Part shown: one piece after another, positions 19,086 to 30,200 of the stretch
How the letters are laid out: each line of letters begins with the position of its first letter
How positions within the stretch are numbered: the stretch's first letter is position 1
Assembly (NCBI GenBank): GCA_024276305.1
Contig: JAJRXK010000111.1
Location: forward strand, 40,474-104,473
Length of the DNA: 64,000 bases
DNA from: Candidatus Krumholzibacteriota bacterium
GTDB taxonomy: Bacteria > Krumholzibacteriota > Krumholzibacteriia > JAJRXK01
Reading direction: 5' to 3'
Notes under the pieces: model-generated
What the model was told of the DNA's origin: nothing
Seen by the model: only the letters and a program-made list of their open reading frames with translations
The model's database searches: none
Position numbers and translations under genes: made by a program

Positions 19086-19802
19086 CTAGCTCAGGAATCC
19101 AGCCGGAGCCGGTTCCTGCTCGACTGCCGGACGAACGTTTTTGGTCGGAATCGGTGGCTGTGGCTGGGAAGCCCTCTGGCCCGCCAACACATCGGCCATC
19201 ACCACCAAGAGCTCCTCGCGCGCATCCTCGAGATCGACGGTGCGCGTCCGAATCTTCCTGACGAAGATGTTGAAACAGACCGTGGCGATGACCGCGACGA
19301 TGATCCCGGCAGCCGTGGTCATGAGGGCCTCGGCGACACCCATGGCAACGACCTGACTCCCTCCGGAGCCGGTCCTCGCAATCGCCGAGAACGCCCGAAT
19401 GATACCGACTACCGTCCCGAACAGGCCAATCAGCGGGGCGATGTTGCTCATGGTGCCGAGCACGTTGAGAAAGCGCTCCATCTCGACTTGCTCGACCTCG
19501 ATCGCGGTATTCATTCGCTGCTGCAGATCACTGCGACGAAGATGCGCGTGATCGAGGCCCTGAGACACCACTCGAGAGACTGCGCTCTGGTTTCGCTCAC
19601 ACAGATCCTTGGCGGCAACCATGCTGCCGACCTTCAGCTTCTCCGCGATCTGCTTCATGAAGGCGGGAGCATCAGTTGCGCTCCGCATGAAGAAGAGCCA
19701 CCTCTCCACTGCAAAGCCCACGGTGATGATGGAACAGAAGAGCAGCACCGCCATGGTGGGAGAGCTGCGGAAGAGATCGAGTAACGAGAGATCACCTATC
19801 AT
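19086..19802 (-). CDS. ExbB/TolQ/MotA proton-channel protein
   Basis: 238 residues with three TM helices: about 17-35 (MAVLLFCSIITVGFAVERW), about 125-150 and about 165-190. The TM2 segment contains LGTMSNIAPLIGLFGTVVGI, the family hallmark, and TM3 contains ALMTTAAGIIVAVIATV with the conserved Thr residues that line the proton path. It forms the pentameric inner-membrane motor with ExbD dimers. It is 24 bases downstream of the large TPR gene and 28 bases upstream of the first exbD, in the middle of an eight-gene block. It could be TolQ rather than ExbB; the presence of TPR and OmpA-like partners resembles Tol-Pal, but no TolB is present in the operon. Confidence 0.92.
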   Translation of the reverse strand: MIGDLSLLDLFRSSPTMAVLLFCSIITVGFAVERWLFFMRSATDAPAFMKQIAEKLKVGSMVAAKDLCERNQSAVSRVVSQGLDHAHLRRSDLQQRMNTAIEVEQVEMERFLNVLGTMSNIAPLIGLFGTVVGIIRAFSAIARTGSGGSQVVAMGVAEALMTTAAGIIVAVIATVCFNIFVRKIRTRTVDLEDAREELLVVMADVLAGQRASQPQPPIPTKNVRPAVEQEPAPAGFLS

Positions 19803-19826
19803 GCGAGCGTTCCTCCGAAAGGTCGG

Positions 19827-22800
19827 TCAGCGACCGACCGCCTGCTGCTGCTGGAGTGAGTCGACGCGGGATTGCGCCAAGGACGTCCATTCCTGCTTGG
19901 ATGCTTTGTTGACGATTTGTCGATATGCCGTGAGCGCACCGGCGTAGTCTCCTCTGGCCTCGAGCAACTCACCGACGCGAACCAGCGCCGCAATCACGAA
20001 TGCGTCAGAGCCCGATCCAGCCCCGGCCAATCGGTAACTCTCGAGGGCGCTGTCGATGGCGCCGTCCTTTTCGTAACATTCGCCCTGGCGATATCGAACC
20101 TCCGCCATCTCGCCGTCGCCCGCCTCGAGGGCGTGGTCGTAGGCAGCGACCGCCTGACTGTAGTCGCCCAGCTCATCCTGATAGATCCCGGCAACCTCGA
20201 GCCAAAGACCCTGGGTCTTCTCATGGTCGGGGTACTCGCTGATGAACTGCCGGTACGACTCAATGGCCGCGGTCCAGTCCTCGATCTGCTGATAGCTGAC
20301 GGCAACATTGAAGAGACCCAGAGCTGCGTATTCGCCCGATGGAAAGCGATCACGCATGGTCTCGTACTCGCGTGCGGCAGCCTCGTATTTTCCGAGCTTG
20401 AACAGAGTGGTCCCGATGCGGAAATGTGCCAGTTCGGCGAGATCATGCGCGGGATGAGTGGTCACGAAGTTCCGGAAGCCCGCTAGCGCGGGGTCGAACT
20501 GCTCCATCCGATAGTAGCTCTCGGCCAGATAGTAGAGCGCCCGCGGTCCGCTCTCGGACTCGGGATAATCCAAGGTGACCTTCTCGAAGGCCCGTGCGGC
20601 TGTTGCATAGTCTTCGGCCGCAAAGGCATCTTGGCCCTTGTTCCAGAAAATGTCGGCCGCGAGTGCGCTGTCGGGGAACTTGGCCAGGTATTCCTCCATG
20701 TCCTTGCCACTGCGGTAGTAACAGGACTGGATACCCAACTCCGCGTCCTCCGCCCTGTCGTCACGAGGGTAGGTCTGAAGGAAGTTCGTGAAGGCCCCGA
20801 TTGCGGCGGCATCTTCTCCCAAGTTGTAGGCGGTGTTCGCCAACCCGAAGGCCGCGTCCGCCGCATGTTGGCCATCGGGATACTGCACGAGCAATTGTCG
20901 GTAGGTCGTCCGAGCCGCATCGAATTCTCCCAGACCGAACTGGGTGTCGGCAACGCGATAGATCGCCTCTTCCCGCTTCGACGAATCCGGGAATCGAGTG
21001 GTCAGATCCCTCCAGGTCTGGATCGCCTGATCGTAGTACTGCAGGCGATAGTAGGACTCCGCCAGATTGGCCAGGGCGGACGCGGCCTCTGCATCCTCGG
21101 GGTGGGCCTCGAGGAACTGTTGGTACTCGCGCACCGCGTCTTCGTACTTGCGTTGATTGAAGTAGATGGACCCCACGGCCAGCGAATTCGTTCCCTCTTC
21201 GCTGTCCGCATTCGCCAACGCCAAAAGGAACGTCTCCTGTTCTCGAAGAGCCAGCTCGTACTCGCCCATCTGGGAATAGCTGGCGACGAGTCCTTGCAGA
21301 GATGCAGCGGCCACGTTGCTGCGTGGATAACCCGTCAGGACCAGCCGGTACATCGATCCCGCCGCTTTGTACAAGCCCTGGCGGTAGTAGGCCTCTCCCA
21401 AGTAGTAGTAGGTCCGCGCTCGCCAGTGGCTCGGAGTCGGCAGCAACCTCTTGGCAATGAAGTTGTAGTTCGTGATGAGCCGATCGGACTGACCTGATTG
21501 GTAGTAGGCAAGAGTCGACAGGAAGAGCGCCCGCTCCGCCACGTCGGTGTTGACGTGCTTGTCGAGAACGTTCTGGAATGCCCGCACCGCCCGATCCTGG
21601 TCGTCGGACATGAGGTAGGCGAATCCCTCGAGAACCAGAACTCTCGCAGCCAGAGGATCGCCCGGAAACTGATCCAAGAACTCCTCCGCCATCTGGATCG
21701 CCTGGCCGTAGTTCTCTTCTTCCGCATATCCGTAGACGATCTTGTGCAACGCCGCAGATGCGATCCGAGAATCACCGAAGTCGCGAACCACCTCGGTGTA
21801 GGAGAAAATCGCGTCGGCGACGCGACCCAGGCTCATGTAGGCGTCGCCGATGAGATAGCGCGAATAGGCACAAATCGTCTGCCCAGGAAACAACGTACAA
21901 ACTTCTTCGAGTTGACGAATGCTCTCGTCGAAGCTTCCCTCGCGGTAGGTCACGCATGCCAACTTGTATCTCGCATTGGCCAGGAAGGGGCTGTCCGGAT
22001 ACTCCTCGATGAAGGATCGGTAACTTCGTACTGCCACCGCGTTCTGATTGCTTCGGTAAAATGCTTCGGCGATGCTGAATGCCACGTCGTCGCGCAAGGG
22101 ACTCTCGGGATACTTCCGAAGCACCTGACGATAGCGCTGGATCGCCAAGATGTACTGACCCATATCCTCGAGGGTGCGCCCCGTGTAGTACAAACCACGA
22201 TCGCTGGGGACTTCCGAGAAGTAGGACAGGGCCGTCTCGAAGTCTGAGTCCCGATAGGCGAATAGGCCCAGCGCGAATTTCACTTGGGGAAGATCTGCGT
22301 ATCCGGGTCGTGACTCGATCAGGCGCCGGTAGCTCGATTCGAGCTTCATCCAGTTACCATCGGCGATGTACGCGGATCCGACTTCGAAGAGCGCTTCGGC
22401 CACCAGGAAGTTGTCCTCATACTTGCGAATGATCTGGTCGTAGAGACGGATCGCGGCCGGGAATTCTTCGAGGTTGAATGCACATTCTGCACGTCGCAAC
22501 AGCACTGATGCCTTCAAGTAGTCGTCAGCGCCCTTGAACTCGTGTACCCGAGCGTACTCCTGACGAGCGGCCTCATAGTCTCCGATGTCGAAGTAGCACT
22601 CGGCCAACATGTATTGGGCACTTGCGGCCCGAGAACTGCCGCCATAAGTCTTGACGAAGAGGCGATACTGCTGCATCGCGGCAGACTTGTCGGTGCCGCG
22701 GGTGTAGGCTTCACCCGCCGCGGTCCACAGGGCCTCCTCCGACGGCACGCTTTGCTCGGTGTCGCTGGCTCTACCGATGCCAGTCCACGTGGACACGATC

Positions 22801-22856
22801 ACCAGACTGACGATCATCGGTAGAGCGCAATGGCGAATTCGCCACATCGTGGTCAT
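19827..22856 (-). CDS. Large periplasmic TPR-repeat protein (CpoB/YbgF-like repeats)
   Basis: 1009 residues from the ATG at 22856, which overlaps the PorV-like stop as ATGA and begins a signal peptide (LPMIVSLVIVSTWTGIGRAS). The frame extends upstream to 22970 but without an export signal. Nearly the whole mature chain consists of TPR units of about 35-37 residues, often with Y-x-x-A-I-x-x-Y/F-x-x-x-x-x-x-YP spacing and a YPDS or FPGD turn; I count more than twenty. CpoB, at the end of tol-pal operons, has the same kind of repeat but only three to five. It probably forms a long periplasmic solenoid that holds together the barrel, the giant protein and the ExbB/TonB motor. It lies 24 bases before exbB. 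Confidence 0.85.
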   Translation of the reverse strand: MTTMWRIRHCALPMIVSLVIVSTWTGIGRASDTEQSVPSEEALWTAAGEAYTRGTDKSAAMQQYRLFVKTYGGSSRAASAQYMLAECYFDIGDYEAARQEYARVHEFKGADDYLKASVLLRRAECAFNLEEFPAAIRLYDQIIRKYEDNFLVAEALFEVGSAYIADGNWMKLESSYRRLIESRPGYADLPQVKFALGLFAYRDSDFETALSYFSEVPSDRGLYYTGRTLEDMGQYILAIQRYRQVLRKYPESPLRDDVAFSIAEAFYRSNQNAVAVRSYRSFIEEYPDSPFLANARYKLACVTYREGSFDESIRQLEEVCTLFPGQTICAYSRYLIGDAYMSLGRVADAIFSYTEVVRDFGDSRIASAALHKIVYGYAEEENYGQAIQMAEEFLDQFPGDPLAARVLVLEGFAYLMSDDQDRAVRAFQNVLDKHVNTDVAERALFLSTLAYYQSGQSDRLITNYNFIAKRLLPTPSHWRARTYYYLGEAYYRQGLYKAAGSMYRLVLTGYPRSNVAAASLQGLVASYSQMGEYELALREQETFLLALANADSEEGTNSLAVGSIYFNQRKYEDAVREYQQFLEAHPEDAEAASALANLAESYYRLQYYDQAIQTWRDLTTRFPDSSKREEAIYRVADTQFGLGEFDAARTTYRQLLVQYPDGQHAADAAFGLANTAYNLGEDAAAIGAFTNFLQTYPRDDRAEDAELGIQSCYYRSGKDMEEYLAKFPDSALAADIFWNKGQDAFAAEDYATAARAFEKVTLDYPESESGPRALYYLAESYYRMEQFDPALAGFRNFVTTHPAHDLAELAHFRIGTTLFKLGKYEAAAREYETMRDRFPSGEYAALGLFNVAVSYQQIEDWTAAIESYRQFISEYPDHEKTQGLWLEVAGIYQDELGDYSQAVAAYDHALEAGDGEMAEVRYRQGECYEKDGAIDSALESYRLAGAGSGSDAFVIAALVRVGELLEARGDYAGALTAYRQIVNKASKQEWTSLAQSRVDSLQQQQAVGR

Positions 22857-24196
22857 CGCTGCTTCCCCTCGTTCGTCGAATTCTCCTTGCCACCACTGAT
22901 CTCGACTCGAATGGGAGACCGGGTGCGATCGGCGAATCCGAGAACCTCCACCGAAGATTCGTAGTCCCACTCCTCGCTCATCCCGTCGAGCACGGTGATG
23001 TGAACCTGGTAGCGCCCATCGGCGACCAAACGTCCCTGATCATCATCACCCTTCCACTCCACGCCTTCGGGGGGCGGCCCGTTTCCGGAGAGAGTGCGCA
23101 CCAGATTCCCCTCGGGATCGACGATCTCGAGTCTCCAGGACTCCACTTTTCCGGTCACCGCGGTGTCGATTCCGAAGTGGACAGAACGATTCTCGCCCGA
23201 GGGGCTGAAGAGGCCACGATCCCGTCGCATCTTCACACCGTAGGGAACTCCGAAGCGGAAGGTCGCGCTGACGACCTGGGTCCCGCCGAGGTCATGGTCG
23301 AGGTAGGTGTAATCCAGCTGCCAATTCTCCCACCGGAATGCCGCTCCGAACCCGGACTGCTCTCGAACCGCGTCGTATCCTGTCCTCAGTCCGAACTGAC
23401 GCGTGGGCCACACTTCGATTCCACTCCGAAGATTCACGTCCATGTTGTCGGTCCGGACCAGATCAGTGCTGACCACGATGCGATTACGGAAGAGGTGCAG
23501 TGCAGTCCCTGCACGCATGGTGCGCGCAAACTTTTCTGCCCCCTGATCGAGGGTGAGTTCGGGTGCCAGTGCATTCTGAAGACTCAGACCGAAGCTTAGG
23601 GTCCGGTGCGGGCGAATGTACAGACCCACATCTGCTCCAAACCCCGCGCCTTTGGCTCCAGCCACTTGTTGCGACACGGTCTTGAGGTTCACACCCCACG
23701 TCAACCGGCCGAACTTATAGGCGTAAGCCAATCCCAAGAAACTGGAACTCTCCCCGAAGGTCTCACCGAGATCCTCGAACAAGGTCGCTCGTTCGAAGCT
23801 CCCGCTGCTCAGGAAGGCGCCGTTGATGGCGAAGCTACCGTGTCTTTCTGTGGGCAGCCCCAGAGTGAAGAAGGTGTACTGCGTGTCCTCGAAGAGAGTG
23901 GCACTCATCGCAGTCAGCTCCATGGTCCTCAAGCGTGCGTAGCCCGCTGGATTCCAGTAGGAAGACGCGGCATCGTCGGCGATCGCGGTCATCGCGTTGC
24001 CGAGAGCAAGACCTCGGGCACTGCTCCCATAGCGCAGGAATGCTCCGGGAACCCCCGCGTTCTCTCCCGCGGCTGCCGTCGCCACGAACTGCTCCCCACC
24101 GAAGGGATCCGTGGCGAGCCCTCCGAAGAGCACCACTCCCACCAGCGCCAACTTGCGCAGGAGCTCAGAAGCGGGGATCGAGTTGTTTCGATACAT
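22853..24196 (-). CDS. PorV/PorQ-like outer-membrane barrel with C-terminal FlgD-like Ig domain
   Basis: 447 residues: signal peptide, then FLRYGSSARGLALGNAMTAI and SSYWNPAGYARL, the opening signature of the PorV/PorQ (FadL-like) barrel family, and beta strands to about residue 345. The final 90 residues form a FlgD-like Ig domain (WRLEIVDPEGNLVRTL, PPPEGVEWKGDDDQG, GRYQVHITVLDG) closely resembling the one in the OmpA-like protein of the same operon. PorV shuttles cargo in the type IX secretion system and related barrels occur in lineages without it. The gene follows the giant repeat protein after 15 bases, which suggests that the giant protein is its cargo or partner. Start ATG is supported by GGGGG seven bases upstream. 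Confidence 0.85.
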   Translation of the reverse strand: MYRNNSIPASELLRKLALVGVVLFGGLATDPFGGEQFVATAAAGENAGVPGAFLRYGSSARGLALGNAMTAIADDAASSYWNPAGYARLRTMELTAMSATLFEDTQYTFFTLGLPTERHGSFAINGAFLSSGSFERATLFEDLGETFGESSSFLGLAYAYKFGRLTWGVNLKTVSQQVAGAKGAGFGADVGLYIRPHRTLSFGLSLQNALAPELTLDQGAEKFARTMRAGTALHLFRNRIVVSTDLVRTDNMDVNLRSGIEVWPTRQFGLRTGYDAVREQSGFGAAFRWENWQLDYTYLDHDLGGTQVVSATFRFGVPYGVKMRRDRGLFSPSGENRSVHFGIDTAVTGKVESWRLEIVDPEGNLVRTLSGNGPPPEGVEWKGDDDQGRLVADGRYQVHITVLDGMSEEWDYESSVEVLGFADRTRSPIRVEISGGKENSTNEGKQR

Positions 24197-24211
24197 CGTG
24201 AATCCCCCTTC

Positions 24212-27200
24212 CTACTTCACAACCGCGATTTTGCGGCGGAGGTCGTAGCCAGCTCCCACGATGCGACAGATGTATCCGCCATTGGCGACTACCCTTCCAT
24301 CGCCGTTGCGGCCGTTCCAAGGAAACTGTGCGGTGGTCCCGGCAACGACCGGCATCCGCGCGCTGAATACGGTAGACCCGAACAAATCGTAGATCACGAG
24401 CTGCGCCGTCCCGGTCGATGTCGGCTGGAAGAGAATGATCGTCTCTTCTTCACCCGCACGGAAGGGATTCGGGCGGTTGGTGACCTGCTTTTCCGTGGTC
24501 AGCGCCGAACTGGTGTAGAGCTCGACGGTCCTGACCGGCTCGGTGGTGCCAGAGACTTCCTCCGCGTAGAAACGCAGGGTATGGACACCGGGCGTATCCC
24601 TTCCCACGTCGCGCAGACTGAATGCCCCAGTGAAGATGGTTCTCGGAAGTGGAGGATCCACCACATCGACATCGGAGTAGATCGCTTGGATCCCCGCCAC
24701 GTCTTCGGTCGTCGCCACCAATTCGATTCGCGTATCCGCGTCGATGAACCAGCCGCCCTGATAGGGAGACGCCGGGGGATCGAATCGGAGCACGGTCTGC
24801 GGAGGCCCAACCACATCGACGACGACTTCGTTCGACGAGAGCCCCACCGCCGAGGCGACGATGCGAATGTCTTCCTGCGCGAAGGGCCGAATCGTCAGAT
24901 CCACCGACGCCTCACCGCGCGCGGTGGTGGTTGCCATCAGGACCGTGTCCTGTCCACTACCCAGCCACCCATCTCCACTCAACACCTGAAACTGCACATC
25001 GACCGAAGAGAGAGGGTTTCCCGCGCGGTCGACGACGCGCGCCTTGGCCAGGATGCGGGCCATCGGGCGGACCGGACGGGCCACCGGACGACCCGGAACC
25101 TCTTCGACCAACAGCCGCAGTCCGTCGGCAGGCGCCGGCAGAACTGTGATCACCGGACTGAAAGCACGCTCTCCGAAAAGATCCGTGAGTTCCAGATAGA
25201 TCCCCTCGGCGCGATCATAGCATTGGGACGAGAATACAATCTCACCGCCGAGAGTCGACCCCGTGCTGTCACAGAGCACGCCAATAGGAGTCAGGGAGGT
25301 ATCGGGGCGAGCCGCGTTTCCGCTGAAGGCCCGGAGCGTGAAGCTGCGATCATCGAGGGTGACCAGTTGCCCGGTCACGATGTCGACTCGACGCACCGCC
25401 ATGGTCCATGGTTCTCCTGCCACCACGGTATCGGGAACCGAAAACGCCCAGGTCACGCCTACCGGCTGGACGGTCAGCGGATCACTGAACGCTTCGCGCC
25501 CGCGCGAGTCACTCACCCTGATGATGATCTGTTCACTCGTTGCGTAGGTCTGACCTCCGATGACCGCCTCTCCGGCGACCAAGGTGCCCCCGTTGATGCC
25601 AAGAACATCGGTGGCGGGACTACGATCCGGCTTGAGCGCCTGCATCGTGAAGTCGCTCCCGGCATTGATCCGTTCATCGGTGAGAGGATTCACCAGGCGA
25701 ACCGTCACCGGGAAGGTGGCAGGAGGACCGGCCGTGACCGTAGCTGGATTCGGCAGGATGATGCGGTACTCGGCCTCGTTGACGGGAATGTCCACTCTGC
25801 CGGTGCTGATCTGAGGACGGAGGGCGTCGGTCGCGAAGACCGAAACCACGCCCGGATCTCCCAGAATCACTTCGAAGTCCCGCGATCCATTGATGAACGG
25901 AGCACCGTCCACGTTCGGATCCACGAGATCGAGCGCGCTCCCCGAATAACTCAGATGGAGTTCACCATCATCAACGCTCTCTACCAGATTGAAGTATTGA
26001 TCCACGGCCCTAATGCGGATCGTGAACGGAGCTTCAGCCTGTTGGGTGAGGGGTTGACCCGTCTTGCCTGTCGCGGAGGAGCTCCCGGGATCCACGGTCT
26101 CTCCCGGAGCCACGATCTGAATGCGTTTGAAGCCGTTGGCCATCATTCGACAGGTGTTGCTCAGCCCAATCACTCCTGTCGAATCACTGATCTCCAGGAA
26201 GATGTCCTCAGCCCGCGTATAGCTCTGTGCAATCGAGAGGAGACCTCCACTCAATTGCCCCTGCGCAACTCCCAGCACTCCCGTTCCTGCCACGCCCGTA
26301 CTCGCACTCAGGACTCGAATGTCCACGAGACGATCCTGAGTCACGACCCGCTGGCCGGTATTGCTGTCGATGAGCTCGACGTCGAGCGTGAAGGTGGCTG
26401 GCGGACCCACGATCGCAGAATCGGGAACAGACGCAGAGAAAAACAGCCCGCCGGTATCCATTCGAATCACGCTCGAGAGAGTCTCACGCCCGAAGGCGTC
26501 GCTCACTCGGATCAGAATGTCCTCGACCGTGTCGTAGCTCTGATTGTTGATCACTGCGACGCCGTCGATGAGCTGCGCATCCTGAATACCGAGGCTCCCG
26601 TTGGCCACGGCCAGGCTGGGCAACAACGGGCTGAGAGAGAATCGGTGCTGGGCAGTCGGAACAACATTGCCGGTCGAGGGATCGACAAGCTTCACCACGA
26701 CTTGGAAACCCGGGACCGGTCCGGTCGAGGCCGAGGACGGAACCGTGATCTCGTACTGGAAGGGTGGATCGACAGGAACGACCACCGCCTGCTCTGGTTT
26801 TCCAAGGTCATCCTCGTCGTAGACTGTCACCGTCACCTGCCCCGGATCGGTGAGGAATCCGGTGAAGGTCCTCTTTCCGTTGACGAAGGGAACGAAGTTC
26901 ACGTTCGGATTCCCCGGGAGCGCATAGCTGTTGTCACTCGCCACCAGACGCAGGTTCCCACCATTCGTGGTATCGGCCAGATTCCAGTACTGATCTACCG
27001 CACGCACTGTAAGGGGGAAGAGTTCTCCACTGCGGTGGGGAAATACCGATCCACTCTTTCCCGTGGCAACGAAGCTATCCACCCCAGCCTCGACTACTTC
27101 TCCGGGAGCGACGATTTGCAACTTCTTGTAACCGTCAGCCACCATGGCGAAGATCGGACTGTTCCCCGAGAGCCCGGTACTATCGGTCACGGTGAAGTAG

Positions 27201-30200
27201 ATGTTCTCCGCCCGCGTGTAGCTCTGCTGGAAGCTGATCGAACCTCGGTCGAGGCGCTGCGACACCACGCCGAGTGTGCCTCGACCATTGAGTCCCATCC
27301 CATCGAAAACCGCAATTGTGAGAGGACGGTCCTCACGAACCAATGTCTTCGTCTCGCTGTCCTGGAGTCGAACGCTCATCCCGAAGGTTGATGGAGGTCC
27401 CACCCGCGGGGAGGGACTCGAATCGACATTCACCACGTATTCGAGACCGTTGGGCTGCATCTGAATGATGTTCGAGTAGCTCAGCCGACCCGATACATCA
27501 CTGATCTGGATCACGATGTCTTCGACCGTGTCGTAGGCCTGATTGCTGATGGTGACCGATCCATTCGAGAGCTGCGCACCGGTCACGAAAAGAGAGGACG
27601 TAGCGGGCTCGAGATTGCTCTTGAGCGCCTTGAGAGTGACGAAGTTGTTCGCCGCAGGAAGAGGGGCGCCATTACTGTCCACCAGCGCGATGGTCATCGA
27701 GAAGGTCGATGGCGGACCCACACTTGCGCTCGGAGGAACCGTGATCAAGTAAGCAGCGCCCTGTTCGACTTGCACTGTCACCGACTGTCCCAGCAAGTCG
27801 GTATTGTCCATCGCCGCTGCGCCCAAGGTCACGAATCCCGGGGAGGTGAGAAAGACCGGGAAGGTGATCTCTCCATTCACGAGTGGCTGCCCGTTGTTCA
27901 CGGGGTTCGTCGGTGACAGAGAGTTGTCATCGCTGGCGAGAGAGATGTGCTCGCTGCTGTTGTCCACCAAGTTCCAGAACTGGTCCACGGCACGAACGCG
28001 GAGGTCGAACTCCAAGCTCGCCGTTTGAGGAATCGGCGCGCCGATTTTTCCATCGGATTCGGGACCGCCGGGGTTCGGCGTCTCTCCGGGAGCGAGCACC
28101 ATGAGGCGGTCGAAGGCTCCTGGTTGCACCACCACCCTCGAAGTGTCGTTCTGCGCAGGAGAAATCAGATCGCTCACCGAGAGCGCCTGCATCGCCGCAG
28201 TCTTGAAGAAGAGATCGAAGCTTCCGGATCCGTCGGGATTCAGCGGCTGATCGTTGGCCGAAATCATCTGGAAGAATCCATCGCTTGCAAAATGCACTGT
28301 CGGAGTGGCGACCACGGGATTCCAGAAGCGGTCTGTGGCCAATACCGTCGCCACTACCGGCGCACCTGCGCTCACCGGAAGGGGAGTCCCCACTTTCCCC
28401 GGAGCGATCCCCGGAGTCGCGGTCTCCCCAGGAAGCAAGAGCAGGAGATCCTCGTAGGTCCCGGCGAACACGTTGAAGACATTGCTGCTGTCCGTGCTTG
28501 CGAAGACCTCCTCACGCACGAAGAGCCGAACCCCACTCCCCGCTTTGGTGATCTGAATGGACCCTCGCCACGCGCCTTGGTAGGCTCCACTACCATATCC
28601 ATCGCCGAGGCTCACCCGAATGGGCTGAAGAACATTGGTGCCGTGACTGACATACATCGTCACACTGTCGGTGTAGTCGGCCACGTGATTGTTGAAGACA
28701 TCACGGGCCACGATGGTCAGATTCGGAAGAAACGACCCGGCCTGATGATCCGGAACCGGGTCCAGCACGTCGGCAGGGGTGGGGTTCGTTCGATTGTTGA
28801 TTCCGATGTCGAAGTGATCGATGGTCCCGGCCTTCACTGGAATCGTCGTGAATCCGAAAGCGGCACTTGCATTGTCATCGACGCGAATGGTCTGCTGGTT
28901 CGGATCGGCCAGAGTGATCAAGGTCACTCCGAAGTCCTGAAAGTTGTTGTTCAGTGCCTGGGGGTTCGGGGGCAATACCGCGGCCAGATCACTGCTGCTG
29001 AAAGCGGCGCTAATCGGCAGAGCAGGATCGAAGTCGGTAATGGGATTCCAGTAGGCATCGGCCGCATAGACGCGGACGTTGAACGACACTCCCGCATCTT
29101 GAACCGAGGGTTGTCCGATCTTTCCGTCGTCCTCGATGCTGTCGAAAATCCCGGGTTCGAGGGACTCTCCAGGAGCTTCGACAACCATTCGAGAGAAGGG
29201 TGCCGGCGAGACGGTAATCGCCGCGGAGAGATTCGGATTCACTCCACTGGCATCGGCCGCGAGCTGCTGCTGTCCCGCGGTGCGCAGAATCACGCGAATG
29301 TCCACCGGGTTGCTCAAGGAGATCAAGTTATTGGGATAGTCCGGGAGCTGAAAGTATCCCGTCGGCGAACTCATGGTCACGTTTCGCAACCCCGAGACGA
29401 TGTTCGCGTAGCGATCGACTGGCCGCACGGTGACCGGACTGATCTCCTGGCCAGCAACAACATTGTTCGGAGTACCGGTATTTCCACTGAAATTCGGATC
29501 GTTCAGTCCCGGCACCCAGGTCTCACCGGGAAAGGTGAGAAGGATGCGATCGAGTGGGCCCGAGTTCACCTGGAAACGTCCACTCTCGGCCACTACGCCA
29601 CCGTTGCTGTCGACGACCACACGTGCGCTGAACGCACGCTTGGTCACCTGCACCAGAGCGTCGAGCTGACCGTTCACAAAGGTAGTATTGCTCACGATCA
29701 CATAGTCTTCCGACTCGTCCGACGTACCCAATTTGGCTCGGATCGTGACCTGTCCGTTGAACGGGAAGGAGTTGTTGTTGATGTCCTGGGCCCGGACTCT
29801 CAACTGGAAGGGAATCGTCGTGACCTGCACATCGGTGGTGTCCCACACCGTGTAGTCGAAGACGAAGTGATCGAGCCCCTCCGGATTCACGACCACGTTG
29901 CTCTCACTCGTGGCGGCGATCGATCCGCTGGCAGTCACGGTCACCCGACGAAGCCCCGACTGGATGAGCCGGATCGTCTCGTCGAGTTCGACGTTGCTGG
30001 CCATTGGACCACCGGGTGGCAACAGCACCGCTGCACTCGGGTCGTCCGTGGACCAACTCAGATTCGGATAGGCCGTGGGCTCGACCGGATTCCAATGCAA
30101 GTCCGTCGCATAGACGTCCACGCCGTTGAAAGCGTTCCCGGAGACTTGTGGCAACGGGGACCCGCTCTTGCCTGGACTGACACCGGGGGTCAAGATCTCA

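Noticed and set aside
23606..27391. 1261-codon open frame on the plus strand opposite the giant gene
   Set aside because: It is the mirror of strongly coding minus-strand sequence; translated product is low-complexity Arg/His/Gly-rich with no domain, and the minus frame has repeats, signal peptide and tail. The same applies to the frame at 27947-30649.
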